Shown piece after piece: positions 1 through 5,671 of a stretch of 10,158 nt of DNA. Below the pieces are notes generated by a model. It worked only from the letters and a program-made list of their open reading frames with translations, was not told where the DNA came from and did not search any database. A program made the translations under genes and the position numbers. This DNA comes from Dictyocoela muelleri (lineage: Eukaryota > Microsporidia): assembly GCA_016256075.1 (NCBI GenBank), contig SDVU01000841.1:1-10158 (forward strand). The letters run 5' to 3'. The stretch's first letter is position 1, and every line of letters starts with the position of its first letter.

Positions 1-501
1 GGTTTTAACGAAGATGGTATAAGAAAAATAGTTGAAATTGACGAAAGCTATTTTTTTAAACGCAAATATAACAGGGGACGTCTGACAAATGGTGTATGGT
101 ATATCGGGGGTATTGAAAGGGGCTCTAGAAAGACATTCTTAATACCAGTACCCAATCGAAATGCTCAGACAATTAGTAGAATCTTTCATGATAATGTCTT
201 ACCTGGAACTACAATCGTGACTGATCAATGGAGGACTTATTCGTCAGCTATTAGAACGGACCCCGAGTACGAACATAAGTACGTAAACCACTCCTGTAAC
301 TTTGTAGAGCCAGATGATCCCTCTATACATACCCAAACAATCGACGGTCTTTGGGGACACATGGAACGATATTTACGTGGAAAGAGCGGTATCTCTAAAG
401 AACAACAATCCGAGTATTTAATACAATTCCTATGGGAACAAAAAATAGAAAAAAGAAAACGTTTTAATGTGTTAATTTCTCTTTTACAAATAAACAATTA
501 A
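1..501 (+). CDS. Merlin/ISXO2-like (IS1016 group) DDE transposase, 5'-truncated by window edge
   Basis: Frame 1 is open from the first base to TAA at 499-501 (166 codons), so the start codon lies outside the window. The visible part is the DDE catalytic domain of an ISXO2-like/Merlin transposase, which cuts and pastes DNA at its terminal inverted repeats. Landmarks, numbered from the first complete codon: V-E-I-D-E-S (D14, first acid), W-Y-I-G-G-I-E-R-G (33-41), V-T-D-Q-W-R-T-Y (D75, second acid), V-N-H-S...F-V-E-P, then H-T-Q-T-I-D-G-L-W (110-118) and a basic R-Y-L-R-G tail. The third acid position is D115, where relatives usually show E in an I-E-x-x-W context. The last 40 residues are charged and end at a natural-looking stop. 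No internal stop or frameshift is visible, unlike every other transposase here, so this is probably the youngest copy. GTG at 217 is an internal valine, not a start. Family assignment is firm; activity is unknown. Confidence 0.88.
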   Translation, partial: GFNEDGIRKIVEIDESYFFKRKYNRGRLTNGVWYIGGIERGSRKTFLIPVPNRNAQTISRIFHDNVLPGTTIVTDQWRTYSSAIRTDPEYEHKYVNHSCNFVEPDDPSIHTQTIDGLWGHMERYLRGKSGISKEQQSEYLIQFLWEQKIEKRKRFNVLISLLQINN

Positions 502-522
502 TTTTTATTTTTTATTTTTTTT

Positions 523-558
523 TCAATACCGCCGAATAATCTCAATACCGCCGAATAA
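523..558. repeat. Tandem 17-bp motif, probable terminal repeat of the Merlin-like element
   Basis: The 17-mer TCAATACCGCCGAATAA occurs twice without change, at 523-539 and 542-558 (period 19). It lies 21 bases after the transposase stop and stands out as a GC-richer patch after a run of T. Its position and orientation fit the right terminal inverted repeat of the element that carries the transposase at 1-501. The matching left end would lie outside the window, so this cannot be tested here. The transition to unrelated sequence appears to fall between 559 and 586. Confidence 0.5.
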
Positions 559-585
559 CCCACATGGGCCGATAAAACTCCTTGA

Positions 586-1018
586 ATAATCGAAATAAGA
601 CGAGCTTATACGCAAAGTATTCAATTTATTACCAATCAAAATTTGATTTTTTTAGATGAATACAATTTCAACAAACAAACTGGTAGAAATTATGTATATT
701 CGCCAATCAATACTAAAGCTGTTAAGATTCTACTTGTAATAAAGGGATAAATATGAGCTTATTGTGCATGATATCTTATAGTGAAATTTTAGCATATAAT
801 GTTTGTGACTGGATATAAAATCAAGAATATTAACTGATTTTTTCAATGTTAATTTACTTAATACAACTCAAAACATTGCAATAAATTATCTGATAACGGA
901 TAATGCTAAATTTCATCATAGCAAAAGCGTCAAAATTGTTATTGGCCAGAAGATCAAAATTCGAAGCATACACTGCCATATTCACCTCTACTTAATCCTA
1001 TCGACGATAATTTTTTTG
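586..1018 (+). pseudogene. Tc1/mariner-like transposase B (DDE_3), middle part, interrupted
   Basis: This is a decayed transposase of the Tc1/mariner superfamily (DDE_3 endonuclease fold). Frame 1 from 586 to TAA at 748-750 contains F-L-D-E-Y-N-F-N (first catalytic D at 655-657), then G-R-N-Y-V-Y-S-P-I-N-T-K-A-V. A second frame (753 onward) continues with M-S-L-L-C-M-I-S-Y-S-E-I-L-A-Y-N. A third (from about 854) has L-I-T-D-N-A-K-F-H-H-S, with the second catalytic D at 899-901. After another shift comes L-P-Y-S-P-L-L-N-P-I-D-D, where the family expects N-P-I-E, so the third acid is D. At least three frameshifts or stops are present. The N-terminal helix-turn-helix half is missing; sequence upstream of 586 belongs to the Merlin-like element. 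The reading breaks off exactly at 1019, where element A is inserted, and resumes at 2643. Confidence 0.8.
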
Positions 1019-1020
1019 TA

Positions 1021-1259
1021 CTGAGGTTCCAAATGACCATAAATTAGACCCCGAAAATGGGATCAAAAAAATGATAAAAAAATGTTTATGAAAGATATTG
1101 TCGTGATAATAGCGGAAATTCAGTTTATAATAATAAAATGCATTTATTTTTTTTGTTTCAGGGAATCGCATTAATAAATGCGAAGATCTCAATAATTAAT
1201 GGAGGATTAAACTAATTAATGAAAGATTTCTATAATTAATGAATTTTTAAATTAAAACA
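1021..1259 (+). repeat. Left terminal inverted repeat of element A, with 20-bp tandem units
   Basis: It pairs with 2364-2640 in inverted orientation. Shared blocks, from outside in, are CCAAATGACCA plus the following TTAGRCCCC, an ATGTTT...GATAT...CGTGATA..AGCGGAAAT block, a CAGGG / CCCTG step, then an array of 20-bp units and an A/T-rich inner end (TTTTTAAATTAAA). The array has three consecutive 20-bp units at 1185-1204, 1205-1224 and 1225-1244, each starting GAT and sharing TAATTAATGRA. Just before it, 1166-1183 forms a perfect 7-bp hairpin (TCGCATT / AATGCGA). By family knowledge such subterminal repeats are candidate transposase-binding sites; that is inference here. Confidence 0.75.
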
Positions 1260-1271
1260 TTTTAAATAATA

Positions 1272-1279
1272 CCCTTTAC
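1272..1279 (+). promoter_or_regulatory. CCC motif just upstream of transposase A start
   Basis: CCC at 1272-1274 sits five bases before ATG 1280 in otherwise A/T-only sequence. Short CCC- or GGG-type motifs directly upstream of start codons are described for microsporidian genes, where 5' untranslated regions are very short. The same arrangement occurs before the MULE start (CCC 5667-5669, ATG 5672). The motif is tiny, so the role is tentative. Confidence 0.3.
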
Positions 1280-2286
1280 ATGGTTCAAAATATACGAAAA
1301 AAAATAAAAAATTTAAAGAAGAAAGTTTTAATCAAATAAAAATATTAATAAACCAAAGAAGTGTAGAAGATTTGGCAATTAATACCAAATTATCTTTATC
1401 CAAGGTGTATGAGGTAAAAAAGTCATTTAAAATTCCCATGAAGATTTGGCGCATTATAGTATTTTTATAAATAAAAGAGGCCCTAAGCAACGAGATTTTA
1501 CTCTGAAAAAGGCCAATATTAGAAAATTTTTACTAGAGGCAATGCGCTTACACAATTAGGTATGATAAAAATTTTATTAGATGAATATTTTTCAAATCCC
1601 AGGAGTAAAATTAATAGGTTTGTAAAAATTAATGGCCTCACAAGTAAAAGATAAAAAAGAAAAGCATCATAAACATTTGATAACCCTCATCGACAAATGA
1701 GAGCTTTATTTGCAGCCAAAATTTCAAATATTAGACATCTTCTATTCCTATTTTTTAACATATCGGGTTTAAACCTTCATACCTCAAATAATTACAGATA
1801 TTCGATGCCGAATACAGACGCGGTATTGTCAGTTGTGCCATTGCGAGGTAGAAATATTTCACTTTGTGCGGTTTGTCTACATGTGGATTAATTGATTTTA
1901 CATTGGTCATGGTTATTTACAAGTGTATTGTTTTGTGACTTTATTCATAGGTGCGCGATTAGGAGGTCAATTTCTAGCAGTACTTTGATAATAATGGATA
2001 ACGCGTTTATTCACTCCACAAGAGATGTAAAAAATACACGATACTTTTAGGTTCTTATAAATACCTTCCGGCATATTCACCTGATTTTAATCCGATATAA
2101 AGTGTATTTTCTATTCTTAAAGCCAAAGTTTCATCAAAAAGACCTGTTGATAGTATCGAAAAGCCCTAAAACCCTCAAAACATATATTATCCAGTCAATT
2201 AATGAATTTAATCTTAACCCCAACAAACATTTCTTAATTTATACAAAAATATGTGGGATGAACGTAATTGGACAATAAACGAATAA
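1280..2286 (+). pseudogene. Tc1/mariner-like transposase A, decayed but full length
   Basis: The span (about 335 codons) matches an ordinary Tc1/mariner transposase. ATG at 1280 is the likely start; CCC lies five bases before it. In order: a helix-turn-helix-like segment from 1333 (Q-I-K-I-L-I-N-Q-R-S-V-E-D-L-A, then L-S-L-S-K-V-Y-E-V-K-K); a linker K-R-G-P-K-Q-R-D-F-T; a stretch near 1570-1650 with L-D-E-Y-F-S-N-P-R-S-K-I-N-R; then the catalytic domain. The first acid motif, around 1750-1780, reads F-N-I-S-G-L-N-L-H where L-D-E-S-G-F-N is expected, so the acid D is N. V-P-L-R-G-R-N-I-S-L follows. The second motif, near 1990, is intact (I-M-D-N-A-F-I-H-S). The third, near 2065-2100, reads Y-L-P-A-Y-S-P-D-F-N-P-I then a stop where E should be. 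The tail N-L-Y-K-N-M-W-D-E-R-N-W ends at TAA 2284-2286. At least six frame changes or stops make it nonfunctional. The segment 1697-1891 is just its longest surviving frame. Confidence 0.82.
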
Positions 2287-2363
2287 ATTATTATTTGATT
2301 TTCCCATTTTAACTTATTAAAAAACTTTTAAATTAATTAAAAACAGTTTAATTATTAAAAAAA

Positions 2364-2640
2364 CGTTTAATTTAAAAATTCCATTAATTAGTGAAAACCT
2401 TCCATTAATTATTGAAGTCTCTTCAGTTTAGTGAAATGTTTCCATTACTTATTGAGATCTTTCCATTTATTAGTGAGATACCCTGTAAAAGGTCTTTTCT
2501 TAAAATAGAAATATCAAAAAGTTTTTTTCCCATAGACTCGATTTCCGCTAATATCACGTCGATATCATCTCAAAAACATATTTTTATGATTTTTATATTA
2601 TTTTTTGGGGGCCTAATTATTGGTCATTTGGGGTACTAAG
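2364..2640 (-). repeat. Right terminal inverted repeat of element A, with 20-bp tandem units
   Basis: Inverted partner of 1021-1259. Its array has five units of 19-23 bp at 2379-2399, 2400-2419, 2420-2438, 2439-2459 and 2460-2482. Most begin TTCCATT and share a TTAxTRGTGARR-type core; the third is the most diverged. The outer part contains CCCTG, the AGCGGAAAT block (read on the minus strand), and ends TGGTCATTTGGGGTACTAAG before TA. The open frame covering 2412-2639 on the plus strand is only this repeat and shows no protein resemblance. Confidence 0.72.
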
Positions 2641-2642
2641 TA

Positions 2643-2822
2643 TCATTTTTTTAGTCATAAAATCGAATTATAATAATTTGAATTTTCCTAAAACTAATTT
2701 TGAACAAATTAAATTATGCATCAAAAGGGATATATAATGGTAGATCAATCGGTATTTAAAGCGGTTTGCAGGAATATGTGGTGTTGGGTAGATAAAGCTT
2801 TGGCCAGATCATTATTTATCTG
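2643..2822 (+). pseudogene. Tc1/mariner-like transposase B, C-terminal part after the insertion
   Basis: Sequence directly after element A continues transposase B. When the insertion and one TA are skipped, the D-D-N-F-F-V reading before 1019 runs into S-H-K-I-E-L, as expected after the N-P-I-E motif. Further along, the frame from about 2739 reads M-V-D-Q-S-V-F-K-A-V-C-R-N-M-W-C-W-V-D-K and A-L-A-R-S-L-F-I before a stop at 2820-2822. This aromatic-rich tail (N-M-x-x-W-V-D-K-x-L) is typical of the extreme C-terminus of this transposase lineage and recurs in copy C on the opposite strand. Several stops and shifts lie between 2650 and 2735. Confidence 0.68.
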
Positions 2823-3127
2823 AAATTTTTGTGAAAGTTTTTTTATTTTTATAAATACAAATATTAACATTAGAGTTTTAACAATCCTACAATTAATTTA
2901 TGAGAAAACTTTTGTCAAAAAAATATTTTTTATAAAAAATATTTCAAATAAAATAAGTTTTTTGTAAATTTATAAATTTTATTGAAAAAAAAATTTCTCA
3001 AAATTTAATTGTAAGATTATTTAAATATCCTAATATCAATAATTATATTTATAAGAAATAAATAAATAAAACTTTTACTTAAATTTCAGATAAATAATGA
3101 CCTGTTCAAACCTTTATCTACCCAACA
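2782..3127. repeat. Large imperfect inverted repeat (tail-to-tail transposase ends)
   Basis: The left arm starts TGTTGGGTAGATAAAG at 2782 and the right arm ends with its complement at 3127. Near-identity continues through CATTATTTATCTGAAATTT, then a looser A/T-rich similarity reaches ACAATYxxACAATTAA.TT.TGAGAAA on both arms (about 2782-2915 and 2998-3127). The centre holds a perfect 24-bp palindrome at 2921-2944 (AAATATTTTTTA / TAAAAAATATTT). Each arm begins with the last dozen or so codons of a transposase, copy B on plus and copy C on minus, followed by its 3' flank. It is therefore better explained as two related elements meeting tail to tail than as a simple MITE. Confidence 0.7.
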
Positions 3128-3166
3128 TCTCAAGGCGTTTTGTTACATTTCCTTTTTATTTTCTGG
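3086..3166 (-). pseudogene. Tc1/mariner-like transposase C, C-terminal scrap
   Basis: Read on the minus strand towards a stop at 3088-3086, this encodes Q-N-A-L-R-C-W-V-D-K-G-L-N-R-S-L-F-I. It is a clear relative of the copy B tail (R-N-M-W-C-W-V-D-K-A-L-A-R-S-L-F-I) but not a recent duplicate, since residues differ at several positions. Only about 25 codons remain, with one stop inside. Upstream (rightward) the homology ends near 3170, where a G-run and the orphan element end at 3173 begin, so copy C was probably truncated by that insertion. Confidence 0.6.
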
Positions 3167-3172
3167 GCAAGT

Positions 3173-3374
3173 TAGGGGGGGTGTAATATTATTTCGTAAA
3201 AAAAATAATATTTTGAAAAATGGCTCTCACTAACTGAAAAGAGGGCTCTCACTAAACGATAAGAGATTTCTTACTAATTGCAAATAGATTTCTCACTAAT
3301 TGCAAATAGAGGTCTCATTAACTCAGAAGAGGGCTCTCACTAATTACAAAGAGGGTCCTCAATACTTGCAAAAC
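3173..3374 (+). mobile_element. Orphan end of a second long-TIR Tc1/mariner-like element
   Basis: After TA at 3173-3174 the sequence runs GGGGGGGTGTAATATTATTT, then A/T-rich sequence, then a perfectly phased tandem array (3221-3374). The layout (TA, unique outer block, subterminal array in the same orientation) copies the left end of element A, and the array core CTCACTAATT resembles the inverted element A core AATTAGTGAG. About 125 bp beyond the array, GAAGATTT begins at 3499. In element A the same octamer, inside the helix-turn-helix code, starts 122 bp after its array. The nearby frame (K-I-Y-K-L-V-D) could be a worn helix-turn-helix remnant. I found no matching right end downstream, so the element is truncated. 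Confidence 0.45.
3221..3374 (+). repeat. Seven tandem 22-bp repeats
   Basis: Seven head-to-tail units of exactly 22 bp each: 3221-3242, 3243-3264, 3265-3286, 3287-3308, 3309-3330, 3331-3352 and 3353-3374. A typical unit is GGGCTCTCACTAATTACAAA plus GA; units 3 and 4 (GATTTCTTACTAATTGCAAA... and GATTTCTCACTAATTGCAAA...) differ by one base. Length is kept while bases vary, which points to spacing of two helical turns being important or to a recent origin. It is not a CRISPR array: there are no spacers. Confidence 0.88.
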
Positions 3375-4014
3375 CTTATAAACAATAATTTTTAGGCGAA
3401 TGAAACGGACTATTATTAGACTTTTTTGTCAAAAAAATAAGACTTTTAAGTAAAATATATAACACATCCAATTTATAGATTTTTTTGTAATTTAATTTGA
3501 AGATTTAAGTAAATTTACTACGATCTATATACATTTATAATGTAAAATTTATAAATTAGTCGACACGGTTTATGTACAAAAAAATAATCTCTTTTTATTG
3601 TTCATTTATGTTGAAATTTTAAACCTATCATACAGATTAGTAGATAGCCGAATGTATGATTTCCATTTTACTATTAATTCTATATAATAAAGTATAATTA
3701 GGGTTTATTAAAATTATTTTATCAATTTCATATTATTAGATTTTTATCACTATCATTTAAACATCTAGGAATATTCGTATTCGCGAAATATTAGATTATT
3801 TCCAAATTCTATAGAAAAATATAAACATATAAGATCAATGTTCCACAACTTTTTTAATTATCGCCCACTTTTGAACATTTTATTAAAAAAACGCGCTTCT
3901 TGACAGAAAAACTGTTTAAAACTTTATATATATCTTAATATTCGTGTAAAAATAATAGTAAGAATATGGATGTTAAAAACAGAATATGTAGATCTGCAAT
4001 ATAATGTGTAAGCC
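3375..4014. other. AT-rich interval without a recognisable gene
   Basis: Apart from a possible worn helix-turn-helix remnant near 3465-3570, I see no open frame, RNA gene or repeat here. Both strands are dense with stops and A/T runs. It may be the decayed body of the element whose end lies at 3173-3374. Confidence 0.5.
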
Positions 4015-5030
4015 TCAATTAGATTTTAGAAGAATAATAAATAACCCGAATTTGATAAATATATAAAAAATAAATTCAATGTGATCTTTGGTTTGGAAGT
4101 TTTTTACACTTTCCTCAATTTTAATCATAAAGTTTCTATGTTTCATTCTCACGTCACTTATCAAACATATTTTCATTTTATTTTTTACTTTAGTTATTAT
4201 TTTATTTACTGCGCTAGAACCACATTCCACTAGGTAAAAAGACAGATAATACAACAAAATATTGGTCATTTCAGTCCAAAACGTAGGATATAAACTTCGC
4301 AGACTGTGTCATCCATAATACAATTTGTCCGTTTTTTTCCAATTTTATTTTAAATTCTTATTGCATTGAAGATCGGTGCGTTCAGTTTGAATGTTTCATC
4401 AACGAATCCAATATTTCGGCCAAAAAAGTTCAATAATCCGTGTCTTAATTTGCAAAAAATCAGAAAATCTACAGATAAATTCCTGTTTTTTAAAAGAAAA
4501 TTATTCAGAATAATTAAATACGTCTCATTCAGAAAGAATAGACCTACATTTTCGCCTTCTGCATATTTTCAAAGTTTATCTTCAATAAGTTGTTCTTAAA
4601 AAATTCCTTTTTTTTCTATGTAAAAGCCTTAATTATCGTCATATTTGATTTGAGTAACAAGTTTCCCTTCCAATTTTAGCAATATTTTATTAAACTTATT
4701 GAAATAAATGTAAAAAATACATTATTTTTATTGCTATTCAGATCTTCTCTCCTATCGAATTCTTTTTCTTCTTGAATAAAATAAATAATTATGTTAATAA
4801 AACTAAAAATCTTGCAAGGCAATTACCTTTAGATAAAAATGTATTTCGGTGTGGAGAAGTATTTTGTATTTCTAATTATTATCTTTACAGAAAATCTCAA
4901 AAAATCTGCCACAGTTTGGATTTATATTTATCTTTTTTACTACTTTGATGATAATCATTTAAAGAAAAAATAAGTAAGGACTTTTTTCTCTGCTACTAAG
5001 TATTGAGTTTGTAGAATACGGTGGTAGTTC
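4015..5030 (-). pseudogene. hAT transposase (ZBED5/SCAND3/FAM200-like), decayed C-terminal half
   Basis: Read on the minus strand, a chain of short frames follows the order of a ZBED5-type hAT transposase. H-R-I-L-Q-T-Q-Y-L-V-A lies near 5020 (family C-x-x-H-R-x-x-L-A). Next is I-I-I-K-V-V-K-K-I-N-I-N-P-N-C-G-R-F-F-E from 4958 (family VVNxIxxxxLNxRxF), then L-L-H-T-E-I with L-S-K-G-N-C-L-A-R-F near 4855-4810 (family LLLHTEVRWLSRGxVLxR). L-E-G-K and I-K-A-F-T lie near 4660-4620, and I-C-R-F-S-D-F near 4475. Last comes the longest frame, 4269-4015, with Y-L-V-E-C-G-S-S-A-V-N-K-I-I-T-K-V-K-N-K, the hAT dimerisation signature (CExGFSAxxxIKTKxRNRL). At least six frame changes or stops break it. 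The BED finger and N-terminal half were not found beyond about 5040. The plus-strand frame 4366-4599 is a shadow. No terminal repeats are visible. Confidence 0.78.
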
Positions 5031-5595
5031 ATATTATTGTACAAATTTTTTTAAAAATAAAATCGGGGTGGTGTCAACTCGGGATTTTATAAAATGCACC
5101 AATTCCAAATGGAGTTTTTTTTGGTTAAGGGTTATTATTAATATATAATTATCCCTAGAAGGTCATTGGTTAACCGATTTGAGTTTAAAATTAAAGCATT
5201 GGTACCAAACTCGGAGTCCTAGATTTATTATATAATTAAAGTTTAAATTAGACGGGCAATAAATATAGAACTGCTATAGTGTTAAAATACAGTATATACG
5301 GTGAGTTATAGTTAGATAAAACTTGGTCTAATATATTAATAAGGCATCAGAGGCACCTTTAGGTGTGGTGATGAGTGTGGAAACACATCTCGAAATGAGT
5401 AAAGAAAATCAAAATATATGAAATGACTTTTTACAACTGTATATGCCGACATTGATAAAACTAAAATCGCAAATATATCCGACTTATGTGTCGCTTAGTA
5501 GTTAAGTAAATATTTAAACATGATACTCAAAAGGTCTAACACAAAAAATAGAAAAGATTCAACATTAACTCTACTTATGGTGAGTTGACGCGGCT
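5031..5595. other. Interval without a clear gene; possible LTR-element relic (fossil) at 5280-5520
   Basis: No intact frame. The patch 5280-5325 shares two ordered 10-mers with a patch at 10047-10101 on the other strand (TAGTTAGATA and ATAAAACTTG), the second patch beginning TGTTG as LTRs often do. After 5325, GGCATCAGAGG (5343-5353) loosely recalls a tRNA primer-binding site, and from 5371 there is a short coding-like stretch beginning with ATG. Together these would fit the 5' end of an LTR retrotransposon, old and broken. Each signal alone is weak, and I recognise no Gag or Pol domain. Confidence 0.2.
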
Positions 5596-5632
5596 AAGCA
5601 GCGTTTCGCCACTAAGTGTCGAAACGCTGCTT
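5596..5632. repeat. Left MULE terminal palindrome
   Basis: GCAGCGTTTCGCCAC, a TAA centre, then GTGTCGAAACGCTGC (5598-5630), flanked by AA and TT, making a 37-bp hairpin with one mismatch. It differs from the right-hand copy at only two positions (5613 and 5619). It is strongly GC-rich against its surroundings. Confidence 0.88.
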
Positions 5633-5666
5633 GTTTGATTTTTTTCTACCACAAAAAAATCATTAA

Positions 5667-5671
5667 CCCTC
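5667..5671 (+). promoter_or_regulatory. CCC motif just upstream of MULE transposase start
   Basis: CCC at 5667-5669 lies two bases before ATG 5672, the only C-run in a long A/T stretch. It resembles the CCC-type start-proximal motif described for microsporidian genes and matches the arrangement at 1272-1280. It helps choose 5672 as the start. Confidence 0.35.

Larger units (their letters stand above)
1019..2642 (+). mobile_element. Tc1/mariner-like element A with long TIRs, inserted into transposase B
   Basis: A 1,624-bp unit bounded by TA at 1019-1020 and TA at 2641-2642, the target duplication typical of Tc1/mariner. The two ends are inverted copies. The left reads TACTGAGGTTCCAAATGACC; the complement of the right reads TACTTAGTACCCCAAATGAC. 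Similarity continues inward for roughly 240-280 bp. The element carries one decayed transposase (1280-2286) in + orientation. Removing it with one TA rejoins the two halves of transposase B, which confirms the borders independently. The TIRs have diverged from each other and the transposase is broken in many places, so the copy is old and inactive. Confidence 0.82.

Noticed and set aside
237-497. Open frame of 86 codons on the minus strand.
   Set aside because: It is the antisense shadow of the Merlin-like transposase.
998-1192. Open frame of 64 codons on the minus strand.
   Set aside because: It lies almost wholly inside the left TIR of element A and resembles no protein.
2412-2639. Open frame of 75 codons on the plus strand.
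   Set aside because: It is the right TIR of element A read through; the tandem units alone account for its openness.
3221-3374. CRISPR-like regularity.
   Set aside because: The units abut directly with no spacers, and the array lies in a eukaryotic transposon end.
4366-4599. Open frame of 77 codons on the plus strand.
   Set aside because: The minus strand carries the hAT motifs over the same bases; this frame shows no family resemblance.
5343-5399. Hammerhead-ribozyme-like string: GGCATC, a GCACC/GGTGT hairpin, TGATGAG, a TGTG-GAAA-CACA hairpin, CGAAAT.
   Set aside because: The core position that must be C before TGATGA is G, the helix before CGAAA carries three extra bases, and the closing stem is only three pairs. 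It also overlaps a coding-like stretch that explains the sequence. A covariance-model search with the Rfam hammerhead families would settle it.
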